In this document: piece by piece, positions 10,801-25,800 of the stretch
Numbering within the stretch: the first letter of the stretch is position 1
Layout: every line of letters begins with the position of its first letter
NCBI GenBank assembly: GCA_963680875.1
Contig: OY804588.1
Coordinates: 62,816,397 to 62,880,396, forward strand
From: Bathymodiolus brooksi
Taxonomy: Eukaryota > Mollusca > Bivalvia > Mytilida > Modiolidae
Reading direction: 5' to 3'
DNA: 64,000 nucleotides
Notes under the pieces: model-generated
Databases searched by the model: none
Seen by the model: the letters and a program-made list of their open reading frames with translations, nothing else
Told to the model about the DNA's origin: nothing
Translations under genes and position numbers: made by a program

Positions 10801-13800
10801 AGTACGATCGTTTTTTTGTTGTTTTTTGTTTGTTTTATATATGTGTTGTTTGCGTTTTGAATATTTTCAACCTTCAGCTGAATTGTGTTTTTTCGTGCAC
10901 ACAATTTTACAAGTGTGTGAAATATGATTTAAAATTTTGATGTGTATTTGTCCCATCTCTTGAATATTCATTATTTACCTGGAATCTATCTATTTTTAGA
11001 TTTAATCTTGCGGTGTTACTTCCATTGTGGCAAAATTTGCTGACTCTCAGAAGTATGATCGTTTTTTTGTTTTACAGGTGTGTCATTTGCGTCAAACATT
11101 TAAACCTACAGCTGAATCATGTATTTTCATTCACATAATTTTACAAGAGTGTAAAATGTGACCTAAATTTATATGTATCGTCATTTGTTCCGTTCGCAAC
11201 TAAATTTCAGCAGATTTTATCTTAAAAATACAAAACTTCAATGTTGTTTGATGTGAAGGTTAGCAATTTTTAAACTTAAATCGGCTGAAACTTATTGATT
11301 TACCCAACCGATATAATAACAAGTAACAACAAAATACCGATCACCAAGGAAGCTGTCTAGAGTGACAAAAACAATACAAAATACGGAAAAAAATCGAAGT
11401 CTGTGAAACAGACAAATCTGGGAATCAACAACCAAAATTGAAACAAGTTTTCCCTGAAAGATCCAGACACAGATCGCTCAAGTACTTTGCAGAAAAGCTT
11501 CAGCAACCAGAATTCCAGGCAAAGATCACTGGCATCAAACACCAGTAACAACGTTTACAGAAAACGGCCCTTTTTGAGGGCTACACAAATATTTCAAAAA
11601 GTAACAAAAGTTATTGTCAATTCTCAAATTAATGTTAACTTTTCCCCAGCCCCCATCTGACTGTCTCTTTCTCTTTTAAATTTGAAATACTATTTGACAT
11701 ACCAAAAAAAATTTTCTTTGAATATATCATTTTGTCTGACTATGGTCCTTTATTTTGCAATTATATGTGTACATGAATGTGTAAAAAAAAAAAAAAAAAA
11801 AAAAACTTCTAATGGACTCTAGTTTTGAAGTGATAAATTAAGTGGATTATATGATTTTTAACCATATTAGTTTTTCTTTGCATTCAATTTTGATAAATCA
11901 TTCTTTACTATTTAAAGCAAATACACATTCATTGCTTTAATTTTTAATAATTATCTTTATTCATTCATTCTTCATTATTAGAAAAAATACAAATTATTTT
12001 ACACATTTAGTAGCTTTACCTGTAAAAAACCATCTGTAACTTGTTTTAAGACAGCTTGATTAATTTGAAACTAATAATTCTTTTAATGTAAATGATCAAA
12101 GTAAAGTGATAAAAATGAAAAAATTCAAGTAGTATATTGATGTTAAAATTGTCTTTTATCAGTATTTATAAATATTGAATTACATTTTTTTTCAGTAAAA
12201 AGAAAACAAATGAGAATAACTAATTTTATTTTCTTCATCTTTTTTCACAAACATGGCCATGAATATCTGAGAAAAAAAAACATAATTATTTTTTTATTTG
12301 TCTAAAATTATTGAATTGAAATTGTAATGTGTGATTAAATAAATACAAGAACAGGTACATGTAAGTCATAGCTTTATCACCTTCACACACTCCCCAAGTA
12401 TCAAAGATTGTTTGTGTTTAATTAAATATGTTTTGAGATGCTTATATATTGAAGATGACAACAGATTCATATTCTTAACTGAAATAAAAAATGTAGGTAA
12501 ACCGGAAACTGACATTGATGTATAATATTCGGAACGTGATCGGACCATTAGATACGGATTGTTGGCTATATCTGCCTTATCTTTTTAGATAAAAATATGT
12601 ATACAGATAAACATTTTATTGAGTTGTTTAATGATCATGACTATAGGTAATCTTGCATTCAGTTCTGTATAAAAACAAAATGTGACAGGTTATATACAAT
12701 ATTACAAAAAAATGGTGGGACAGACACAAAGGCACACAGAACCCCAGTTCCTGTCTGACCCAATGTCAGACAGAAAAAAAAGTTTTCGCCAACTCTGTAC
12801 AAGAGGGACAATCCAGTGTCTATGACACGAAGAATACAGAATGCACGACCTTGCGTGGAGAAAATGCAGTTCATTTTCTTTGTACCACCAAATGAAGAGT
12901 TAGAGGGTACATTGCACCCCCAACAATTTTGATGTACCCCCAAAAATGAAGGTAAAAGGGTACATGAAAAAACCTGTGGGCATGCTGTTGGTTGAGCCAT
13001 ACTTTAAATATGATCCGGAAACCTAAAAAGTCCCTATTTTCTAAGAGAAAAAGGGCCATAACTCGTGAACGGTTAATGTGAAATACACCGTAATCAAACT
13101 TAACCTGTATTTTTATTGTACACAGCAATGTGTGAAAGTTTTAAAAGATTTGGTTGAGCGGTACTTTAATTATTATCCGGAAACCAAAAGTGTGACAAAC
13201 GAACATGAGGATCCCTCTAATGTTGTGAAGTAATAGATTAAGGAGGAAATTTCCATCCACAATCAGTTGGTTTTCCAAGAAAAGTCCTAACTTCATGGTG
13301 TACTTTTAGACATCGGTTATTGCATAAATATTGACATAACCCAGTTCCTTTTAGCTGGAAAATGATTTTTTTCAATTTAAGTCAAATGTATGCGATAAAT
13401 TGGCTCTAGTGAATTATGACAAGTTTGAGAATGCAGAAGCCACAAAAGGGTTATCAGAAGACGTAAATCGAAGAAGGACAGACAAAATGCAATGGCCAAA
13501 AGAAAAAGGTCAAACAATGATCCACATGTACATATACAATACACTACACAGATCTAGAGGAACCCCCACAAAAAATAGATGGCAGCATTATGCTTTGAAT
13601 TACTGTACAGAAAACCAGGGGTTAAAAAATCTGAGGATCGGGACCGGCGATTTGTGGGTTCGGACCTAACATTTTCTAATCCCGTAAAGTCTGACGGACC
13701 TGTTGAAACTGTGCAATTACGGACTTGAAATAAATAGGAAGTTAAAAGTCTGAGTGACAGATTTTACTGCATAATGTTAATCCAGCATTCACTGCCTCTT

Positions 13801-16800
13801 TTAATCTTGTTAACATCGATAGGGTTACGTAATCTGAAATAATTCAAGATCAAGTGTGTTTTGTTCTGTACGAACCTCCAGTAACAGAGCACACGCACCC
13901 AGGATGGTGTAACAGAATATCTTAAGATCAGTTTTGCGCTTTACGGAAACTGTAATTCTTTCGATAATACTTAAGCGTATTAGTGAAGCAGTTCAAACAT
14001 AAAAATGGCCCGAAACTCCGAAAGTCATTGACTAGTTTTTTTTTTTAAGTTAATGGGGTGGCTCGTGATACTTGACAACAATAAATTACATAATGAAAAA
14101 ACACCACAACTAACAAAAGATCAAAGATACTATAGGCTTAAATGGAAGAGAACATTTCAAACTTCATGGAAGGAAAAAATACCTTGGGTTGAGACAAGTG
14201 GTATACTGATAACCCCGGCGATCTAATATCATTGAAATTAAATTTCCAAAGACATTTTCTGTTCTCTATCTCCAGATATTAGTCTTCCGAAGACATTTTC
14301 TGTTCTGTATTTGTGGAAGTCTTAAATCTCAACGATATTACCGGCGATCATGCTAGTGAGAATTATGAAGTAAATATGTGGGGTAAATACTGTAGAATAT
14401 ATCCAGAATTTGCACCCAAAAAACCCCCAACAACAATGCTTTATTAAAGGTACAACCAATATACGAAAATTGACTGATAGCCCAAGACAAAATGAAAAGC
14501 AGGTTTTATAAAATTAAGTGTACAGCAGCATCTGATCAGATATTAAATTCCCAACCTAAAATAGTCATTTTAAATAATATATGTTCCGATATTCAGGACC
14601 AGTAGAATAATTTTCAGGACCTGTAAATTCCTGATGCTCACTGACTGGTCCTGGACCAGTGACCTTTTGGAAAAAATTTTAACCCCTGGAAAACACAAGG
14701 CTACCAAGTGTTTACATGCCAAATCCATAAAAATTGCAAAACTAAACATTAAATAATTAAGATGCTCTATTTAGTGAAAATCACCTCTCTTTTTTTCTCA
14801 CTTCAAAATGATAGGGTACATAGAACATATCAGCATGTTGATGAATTTCAGAAATTTTTGTTACGTTAATGAACTGAATGCATCAGTTGGACTTTTACCC
14901 TCCTAAAATCAAGTTTTATTGCTAATTTTTTTGGTATTATTTCTCGTAATGGATTTTAAAATTCTTATTTGTTGGCTTGCAATATTTTAAAGGTTAACAT
15001 ACAAATTGTATTAAGAATTATTTTGAAATCTTCATGTAAACTCTTTTGATGGAAATGGTTTGAAAACAGTTGTAAATTGTAAGGTGGATAAGAGGAATAC
15101 AGTTACAAATTTGTCAAACACAGGACTGGAATACCAATAACATCTATGTGAATTTCAGATTTTTGTGTGACTAAACACTGGTTTGATAATTAGCCCCAGA
15201 TGGTAATATATTTCATTGTATTGAAATACATATTTTGTACTTAATTTACTGTTATGATGTATTGACTTTTCAATACATCAATATTTTTGATTGGTCCTCT
15301 AAATTTAATAATCCTATGAAATCGGGGAATATTTCATGACTTGCTATCAGTAGTCAAGTCTACTAATTAATATATTGTTTCCATTTACATAAAGTTCAGC
15401 ACAAAAAACTATAGTGAAACCAGTCTAAAACTAATCTCATTGGAACCAGCATAATATGTGTTCGGAATAGACAGGTTTTCAGTTTATACAGGTTAAATTA
15501 ACAAAGATTTCCTACATTGAATCTTTTTGATACTTTCTTAAAGTTTGGTTTATACAGGATTCTGTTTTATTCAGAGTTCAGTTTAGATGGGTCTCACAGT
15601 ACTCACTATTTTTTATTATTTTTTTGCTGTTTCTCTTCAGAAATCACCAATGATGTTATCCTCGCCTGTAAAAAACCAAACGAATGGAAGGTTCTGGTGG
15701 TGGATCAGCTCAGTAAACGGATGATATCAAGTTGTTGTAGAATGTGTGAAATAATGTCAGAGGGAATCACTCGTAAGTTTTAAAACATCGTTTGGCGACG
15801 ATGTCTGGATGAATAAAATGAAAACCAAAAAAATATCACACGGTCAGAACAGTTCCAAAATCCAATTGCAAAATCTTAGACAGAGGCAAAAATCAACATC
15901 CCTAACACACATACATGTCTGGTCACTTTCCTATATTGGTACAGCCCACTACAGGCACTTCAATAAAAAGTTGCGAGGCTAATCTAGTGTTATGGACCCA
16001 AACCTTCGGGTTATCCCTTCTTAGTGAAATGAGGAGATCATGCTTTAACACCAAGACATTAGCAATTCAGATTGTCAGATCTGTATGTGATTACATTTCT
16101 TGTAAACATGGTAACCTTACACAATAAAATAGCCTGATCACTATATCCTGTTATAAAACACTGTGTTCGATTTTTCTCGGACATTTCAGTTTTTTTCAAC
16201 TTTCACCGACATTTTCTTGATTTCACTGACGTCGGCCCAGAGTGATTTCTGGCTAAAACGCGCTGTATGTAACAGTTGTGAACTGCATCAGTGGTGTAAT
16301 ATTTAGCATCCTGACCAGATGGATTGTGGGATTGATCCCTGTTATAATCATTAAGGCATATGAGACCTGTTGTCTTGGAGTCAGGATAATGTTACAGAGT
16401 GTAGCTAGCACTATGAAAATCCAACTGGGCTTGTTTGTATAGTACAAAACAGAAATCATCATCTCATCAAAAAGTAACTACTTGTCACAATGATATAGTA
16501 GAAAAATTGTTCATTTGGCATGGAACAACAATCACTCACATCGTTCAAGATTCTATTATAGTCAAGATAAGATCAGTTTTATTTATAGTCGGCATATTTA
16601 AATAACAATACAACACAAGCCCTAGTGGGCTTTTGACCGACATAAAATGTCAAGAAATGTACTGAGAATCCTTGTTGTTAAAAAAACGCATTATACATAT
16701 CAATTTACCATTCAAATGAATACAGTTTTCATGATAAACATGCAATCAGGCCTTGCGGTTATATAATCTTTTGAGTATTATTTCTGTACTTTAAATTAAA

Positions 16801-19800
16801 AAAATAGCCAATCAAAACACTGTATCAAATATATGAATATATGACGATTTTAATTAGAGTATGAATACAGAACTTGTACTCAGAAATGTTTATGACTAAG
16901 GCCAGAATATCACTTGTTTTTCTTTTGTAGTGGTTGAAGACATCAACAAGAAAAGAGAACCACTGCCATTATTGGAGGCAGTCTATCTTCTAACACCAGT
17001 AGAAAAGGTAAATAACATGTAGCTTAAACATATAAGGTAGAACCTTAATAAGAAAACAGAACCACTGCCATTATTGGAGGCAGTCTATCTTCTTACACAA
17101 GTAGAAAAGGTAATTAGCTGTAGCTTAAATATCGTAGAACCTTATAATCTGAAACTCGGATACTCAGATAAGTTGTTTTCCTGAATAATTTGGTTCTTAT
17201 TTTAATTTGAGAACCACTGCAGTTTATCTTCTAACCCCACCAGTAGAAAAGGTAAATAACTTGTAGCTTAAATATATATATGATAGAATCTCATGGTCTA
17301 AACTTGTATAAGTTGTTTTCCTTAATAATTCAGTTCTTATTTTAATTTGAATAAAAGCTTAAGCAAAACCCCTAAATGTAGCTACTTCAGCCAGTAATAT
17401 CATGATCCCTGCTGATAAACATAAAAAGGACAGTTATTGCTCAATATGAGTACTGTGGATTCATTATTATTCGTGGGATACCAATTTTCATGGATTTCGT
17501 GGGAACAGGCAAACCACGAATTTAAGTACTTTAAGTATCAAGCGTACTGCAATTTTTCAGTTGACTTGTTACTAAAGAAATGGCGAAACCACGTAATTAG
17601 ATATCCTCGAAACCTCATTCTTTTCTACATCCATGAAAATTGGTACCCACGAAAATAAATGAATCCACAGTATCTCGCACACTCTTAACATGCATCATTT
17701 TATCCCTTCTTGTTAATCTTGAGATCAATTTTATGATAAGTATGTTTTATACAAAACTGTTTACCACATTGATAGTGTTATGGTTAGTGTGCTTGCCTCA
17801 AGTACGGTAGATCCTGGATTTGAGCCCTGGTGGGTCAAACTAAAGACGGTAAAATTGGCATTTGTTGCTTCTCCGCTAAACAAGCAGTATTAAGGAGAAA
17901 GAGTAAAGACTGGAATCAGGATATTGTGCCCAACTGAAGTACCATATCTACATGTGAACTGTTATAAAAATCCAAATAAGCAAGTTAGTCTAGTACAAAG
18001 TAGACATCATTGTACTTTTATAGAATGTAATTTGTTCTCGCCATGATATAGCTGAAAAATTGCTAAATTTGCATTGAACAACAAACACTCACTTACTGAA
18101 AAACTGTTGTCATCAATGTTATTATATGAAATGTTGTTGATAGTTTCTGTTCTTGTAAATAAAAATGCTTCTTATTTGAATATTTTCAATTTTCTTGTTT
18201 TAGTCAGTTAAAGCTCTTATGGTGGATTTCCAGAACCCTAACAACACGCAATATAAATCTGCACATGTTTTCTTCACTGAAGGTACAAATATACATTTCA
18301 ATACAACCACTGTATTGTAATAGATATATATTGCATTACAATCATATTGTATTGTATTGAAGATACATTGTATTAATACAATTATTGTATTATAATAAAT
18401 ATGCATTGTAATACAATCAAATTATCCCAGGGGCAGATCCAGGATATCAAGAGAGGGGGGGGGGGGGTGCAGTTAAAAAAAATTGCGTCGAGTGGTGGGA
18501 GGCACGAAAATTTTGGTGGTATTTCGTATGAAAAATCATGTTTTTATGCAATAAAATCATATTTTTTCCAATTTTAGGGGGGGGGGGGGGGGGGCACACG
18601 CTGGGTACGCCCCCCCCCCCCCCCCCCTGGATCAGCAATATTTCAGTTTAATGTGGCATTAACACAATAAAAATATCATGAGCAAAGGATTTTCATATGC
18701 AAGTAACATGTTATTTTTTTTTCATGTGTAAATGATGCTTTTTCAAACTGGTATGCATATTGAAACGAAAGTTTAACTCTTTCCCTACCACTGACGTGTA
18801 TACACGCGTTTATTATCACCCTTCTGATCGTATTGACTGATAAATCCGCTGTAATTAACTCCATGCTACTCTCAGTGACTGATATATCCGCTGTAAATAA
18901 ACACATGCGCAATCGTAATGACAGATTTTTCCGTTCAAACGGGTAGTGTTAAAATGCGAACGATTGGTCAAATTCTTTGAAAGTTCAAAAGGTGAACCAA
19001 TGAAATTCATTTTTAGAAATGATTTCTCTGCCATATGATACTTTCGTTTTCTATATTTGGTCACGCAAATTTCCAAAATGTATGAATGAAAATGTATAAA
19101 TAAACGTGCACGTTGTTGTAAACAATGGCGGATGAATGGAATTCTTTGTTTAATTCTGACGACGATGACAGCGAATTTGAGGGTTTTAGCCCATCAGATA
19201 TTGATGAATCGGAAACTAGAAGCATTGGGAGTGATATTAGTATCTCCGAGGTGGATACGGACTCGTCTGATGATGATAATCTCGACCAAATAAACCAAAC
19301 GTGGTCGCGAAATTTGAAAACACCGCAAGTTGCCGATTTTCGTGAACAGATAGGAGCAACATTTCAACTAAATGAAGAAAAAAAGCAAATTGATTTCTTT
19401 CATAAATTTTTCCCTGTGAGCTTGGTTGAAAAAATAGTAGCTGAGACCAATGCATATGCAGTAAAATGCATTCAAGTATGACCTGACAAGGTGTGGGTCC
19501 CAACAACTTTCCCTGAAATGATGGCGTTTTTGGGAATCCATGTAGTATTTTCAATTGTTGGGATTCCTTCATACACACTAGCATGGAAATCAACTTGGCC
19601 CTTTGAAATACCTGCTGTACCTTCAATCATGACCAGGACACGTTTTGAAAGAATTTCAAAGTACTTTCATATGAATGATACTTCCCAAAATCCACCAAGA
19701 AGACAACCAGGGCATGACAAACTTTGTCACATTCGTCCAATTCTTAATGAACTGTCTAGAACTTGTTTGGACAACTACAACCCCAACAAAGAACAGTCTA

Positions 19801-22800
19801 TAGATGAAGGAATGATAGCATTTAAAGGCAGACTATCTTTCAAGCAGTACCTTCCAGCAAAGCCAACTAAATTTGGAATAAAGGTTTGGGAACGAGCCTC
19901 CCCACAGAATGGATATTGCCACGAATTCCAAATTTATACTGGTAAAGTGGAAGGAGTAAGGACTGAAGAGGGACTTGGTTCACGTGTAATTAAAGACCTT
20001 TCCAGGCATCTTGTTGGGAAAAACCATGTGATTTATATGGACAACTTTTTTTCAAATCCAGCTTTATTTGAAAGTCTGTTGGCTGAGGGAATATACTGCA
20101 GTGGTATGGTTCGTATCAATAGAAGAGGTATGCCAGAGGCTATCAAAGGAGTAAAGCTAAAAGAAAAGGGCGACACTTTTACTGTTCAAAAGGGAAACCT
20201 TGTAGCCACTGCATGGAAGGATAAAAAGGTAGTTACATACCTAAGTACCAACTGTGATCCGACAGAAAGTAGGGTGGTACAAAGAAGGAAAAAAGATGGA
20301 ACGTTACAGAATGTGTCAGCTCCAATCGTCTCAGATTTATACAACAAGTTTATGTTTGGTGTTGACTTAGCAGACCAAAAGAGGATGCAATATTCTACTT
20401 GTAGAAAGTCCAAGAAATGGTACAAGTATTTATTTTGGTTTTGTTTTGATTTGGCTGTTACCAATGCATTGATTTGCATGCAAGAATCTCAAAACCACCA
20501 AAAAAGGTCAAAAAACAACAAGGTCATTAAAATGACACAACTAGAATTTAGAACTGGCCTATCCCAGCAACTCATTGGACAGTTTAGAGGGACAAGAAAA
20601 AGGAAGGCACCAGCAACTGTTGGAAACTGTGGACTAGCACATTGGCCAACACAGTTTGACCAGCCAGGCAGATGCAAGGGATGTACAAAGGAAAATCGAC
20701 GACATGAAGTGAAAATAGGGTGCAAACAATGTGACATTAGACTCTGTGTAAAACATGACTGTTTTGCAAAATATCACGAAGAATTACTTAAGTGAATAAA
20801 TGAAAATTCAAGGATTATATTTGTATATTTTGGATAAAATATGTGATTTTTTCTTTATTTGTGTGACTAAACATTGACTTTTTATGTTCACTATGGATTT
20901 ATTTCTTGATCAAATTGGATTTAAATAAGGAAAAACTAAATACAATCAATGGTGAGTTAGAAGCATGTTTTATTTTTTAATTATGTTAAGTATTTATTGA
21001 GATATAGGCAATTAAATCAATGCACCATCTCTCTGCTGCAATCAACTTCTCACTGTAAAATAATCTCTGGTAATTAACCATCAATTCAGCTGTGGTAGCC
21101 AGTCTTATCAGTGATGTGTAGTATGTAATCACTACAACAGCTATAGTAGATAAGAAGTTAAACAGTAATGGTCAACAATTCAACCAATATCACCTAAACG
21201 GACAACCACCTCTTACCTCAAATCAAAGAACACAAAAAAAAAGACCATGACATATGGCATTGGAAATCCAGGCCCTGACTTGCAACGGGAATGGGAATCA
21301 TGCGAATTTGATGATTTTACAACTATCTATCCAATCAGTGCCTATCACCACCAAAATTGTGAATTTGGATCTTGCTCATGGCAAGGTGCTGTAAGTGACT
21401 TGCAACAGATCAGTGGTTTTCTCCTGGCACTCCGGTTTCCTCCACCCATAAAACTGACCACTATGATATAACTGAAATATTTTTGAAAGTGGCATTAAGC
21501 ACCATTACCCTCACCCTGAATACTGAAAATAAGGTTAGTTATTAAACTTATTATTAAAATTGACATACAATTTTAATAAAAATTGTATAAATATAACAAT
21601 TTTTTAACAAAGATGTCTCAATTAGAACAAGTCTAATTTTCATTGAGTCATCATTGGGTGGCTTATAGCTAAGTGTAATACTGTTCTGTCCTGAGCTTGT
21701 TAGTGCATTAGCGCTTATAAGTTCTCAACAGGTTGATAGTGAAGCTATTCCGTGAGCCCTTATATTTATGTCATTGGTGGGGGAGCAGGACAATAGCCCC
21801 CCTAGGACAATTGCCCCCCACAATTTTTTTTCAGTTTTATATTTAGTTTCTGATTACCTCTTTCTGACTCTTTTTTTTTTTTTTATATTTCACGTTTATT
21901 GATATAGAACTTCCAAATGGAATATTCTTGGTCTTGTGTCATCATTTATGTCAGAGAATATTGGGTCATCATTCAGGTCCGAGAGAGGGAGAAACACGGT
22001 AGACATCACGAATATAGACTCTATGAACTCCATTGCACTACTATACTTTCACTTCAAAATACACTCCTATTTAAGCCAGTTCTTAGCTTGTACTTACCTT
22101 GCAATCATTTTTTCTCAAAATTCTTTTTAATTATTAATCTTTGTACTTAGCTTTGATCATTGTTTAATCAAATTTCTTTTTATAATTTTTCTTTGAAGAC
22201 CAATTTTGTAAGTTAATTAAACTTAATTGGAAAATCTCAAAATAAAATATCTAAAATTAATAAGAGAAAGTTATTTTTATCATAGCTTGTCCAAGCTGTA
22301 TAATCCTTTTGATGATTAATATACAAAGAAAAAAATCCAACTTAAAAGTAATTTGAATACTTTAATCTGAGTTTTTGCATATTTATTTCTCATTTAAAAA
22401 AAAATGTTTTCAAATAAAAAAATAAAATAAAAATGAAATAAAAAAATTGGGGGATGGGGGACAATTGACCGGGGGGCTATTGTCCTAGACCCCATTGGTG
22501 GATTTCTCTAAAGCTCTTCTCGAATTTCTCCACAATATAGCCAAAAAGTTGCTGAAGTAGAAAATATTTATTGACGTATAGAGAAAATCTCTTTTTGCAT
22601 TGACTTCTCTAAATAAATAATAAATTTTATAGATTGAAAAAAATATTAGCGATACTTTTACACTGATTCGTTTCAACTAACGGTAATGATACTTTTTATG
22701 TCTTCTTTTTTATATAGCTTGTCCAGATGAGTTGTTTAACGATTTATGCAAATCCTCGTCGGCAAAATTCATAAAGACATTGAAAGAAATCAACATAGCT

Positions 22801-25800
22801 TTTTTGCCGTCAGAATCACAGACGTATTCTCTGGACTCGGCAGAAACATTTCAGTTCTTTTATAACCCTGTTCGCACAGCAGGACGTACGTTAAATTTAG
22901 AAAGATGCGCAGAACAGATTGCCACATTGTGTGCCACCCTAGGGGAATACCCAGCTGTAAGATACAGGAGGTAAATATAAACATGTTCCTGTAATTTGTT
23001 AAGAAGAGTTTGAAGATACTAAAGGGATAATCAGAATTCATAAATCGAAGAAGAACAGACAACACAACAGCCAAAAGACAAAGTATAAAAGGACAAACAA
23101 CGATCTACAAAACATTACATATAAAAGTGAAGATCGAGTAACATGAACCCCACTAAAAACCGGGGGTGAACTCAGGTGCTCCGGAAGTATAATGTGGATT
23201 TGTTTATTCTCACTAGTATCCATTTTTGTGGATTAACGGAAAATTGTGTTCATTGACAATTAAATTTGTAGTATTGATATTGTACTACAAATTACAATCG
23301 GTGTTAGATGTGCACAAAATTTTATGAACTGCATCGCTGGTGCTGTGATTAGTATGCTTGCCTCGAGTGCGGTAGATAGTGGGTTCAAGCCATAGTTGGG
23401 TCAAACCAAGAACCATAAAATTGGTATTTGTTGCTTCTCTGATAAGCATGTAGTATTAAAGAGTAAGAGCATATCCATATGTTTAGATTGTTGAGTTCGT
23501 GAGGTAGCACTATAAAAATCCAAGTAAGTGCTGGTCTCTTAATAAAAGTTCAAATTACATAAAAATGCTTTGGTTAGATACTGAAACTGAAGGTCCTTTT
23601 ACACAGGTCTTTGCTTAATACAGGTGGTCTTTAAAGCAGGTTTGACTGTAATTAGATCCATAAAGAAAACACACACAATTTTAATTAGTCTAAAGACAGC
23701 ATATAGCCACAAAAATGAGTACAAGCCAAAATGGGACAGTACAGGACTCCGACCACTCGGTTCAATACACTCTTGTGTAGAAATGCCTACTAGGTTTGAT
23801 TTATGATATTTAACTCCACTTTCAACAATATTTCAGTTATATCGTGGCAGTCAGTTTTATTGGTGGAGGAAGTCACTGACAAACTTTATCATATAATGTT
23901 GTATCTAGTACACCTTACCATGAAAGGGGTTTGAACTCATAGCGTTAGTGATGGTAGGCACTGATTACACAGGTAGTTGAAAATTCAACTACCATACAAT
24001 CACGACCATGACAGGCCCCCTAACCAGGTAGGTTAATAATATGGTTGTAAATTGTTTTATTTGCTAGAAAGCTATTAAATAAGTATAATTTTTATTTTTG
24101 TATAGTGAATTTGACAAAAATGCAGAATTTGCTCAAATGGTACAACAGAAGCTAGATGCTTACAGAGCAGACGATCATACTATGGGAGAGGTAGGACATT
24201 TTGTTCAATGATTATTATCTTGAAATACAACTTTGCTTGTCATATATATATATATATGTAAATATGAATACTTGGGCCATAACTAATAAATTGTTTGTTT
24301 GCCCAATTGTGACCTACTGGAAAAAAAGGTACATACTCGAATCCTTTTTTTCTTTAAAAACAAATTTATTATTATTATTTTTTTTTCTATATATTTCCAA
24401 GTTTCACAGTGATAAGTTATCTTATTTCAAATTTTGATACATTAATAAATAAAAAAAAGAATTTTTCTGCTTACCTATGCATGTCAAACACCCACAAGTC
24501 GGGTTTGGGCATACTAACATTTTGTTAATGATGGAATTACCAGTGGGTTTCAGATTTTGATGTAATTTTGTTGCCTTACTCAATCATCAAATTGAACTCG
24601 TTATAATAAAAGAAAAAATAATGGAAATTTTTTCTTACAAGTCATAAAACTTGACACTGGCCAATATAACATCCATACATGCATTACAACACGATATCAA
24701 TTTTTTTAACAACATTTAGAATCATGCAACATTTCTCACATGTATGGTTTTTATTATACAGTAATATTGATCAGGGTTCACGTTGGAGGGCGATTCGAGC
24801 GAAGAAGTCGCCTTGTGAAGGTTGACTTCGCTTTCTCGTTGGTCAAAAGCGAAGTTCAAGTCGCATTGTAATTTTGAAGAGTCGCCCTATGTCGCCGCCC
24901 GCATATTTTCTCCACTTGTCATTTATTGAAATCTATCGTATCCATTATTAAGTATTTTGAAAGTGATTTTCTTGGAAAGTAATCCATTACGGTTTATAGA
25001 AACTTTAATTTCGTTCATTAGAGGTGTTGTTTATTGTTTATATATATATGCCTGGCTTAAAATAAAACTATTTGTATTTGTTTTTCGTAAACAAACAACA
25101 ATGGCGCCATTTTGGTAAGGGGACACAATTCGGTACTGTGCTACGGGAAATGTTGACATAATTTTTTGTCCGCTCGAAGCTACTTTCAACAAAACGATCT
25201 TTTGATTTATTTTTTCTCATTTCTGTGACATAAAATCATAGTTCTCATATCAAATATGTTCATATATGCGAAGATTGCAATTCAAAATTTGTTGAAATGC
25301 ACGTAGAGTACAGTACAGAAAGGGACATACCGTGATCAATCACCGTGATAGTGGTCATGTCTAGGAGAGTGATGGGGATTAAAAATTTTAATTCATGTCG
25401 GTGATCAGGGGGCAATAAAACACCAGGTGTTAATCTTGTAATCAAGTGTGTCGTTTTACAGGTTAACTAGTCAGATAAGATGTACAGGTGAAATTACGTT
25501 TTTATATCGCCTATTTTTTTTTCAGGTACTGTCTCAGATTCCCCTCAGAATTAAAAAAAACATTTTTATTTCTTTCCTCAAAACGTAAAACATCCTTCAA
25601 CGTAATCCCGAGATCGAGAAAATGGCACGAGAACGGAGAGTTCATTTGAATTGATGAATAAAATGTAAATAATAAATGATTATTCAACTTCAATTCAGTG
25701 AAATCATGGGTTGTGCAAATTTGTTTCAAAGATTGTTAACCGTGGCTGTGTATTGCGTATCTACACCTAGTATTTTATTGACACGTGACCTGGCTTGTGC

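Noticed and set aside
17437..17658. 73-codon frame
   Set aside because: Lies inside a MITE, spanning one inverted arm to the other.
19237..20737. Antisense frames within the piggyBac region
   Set aside because: Shadows of the transposase frame on the other strand.
25101..25140. Alternative first exon at ATGGCGCCATTTTGG
   Set aside because: Stops after a few codons and gives no frame joining to Munc18 exons.
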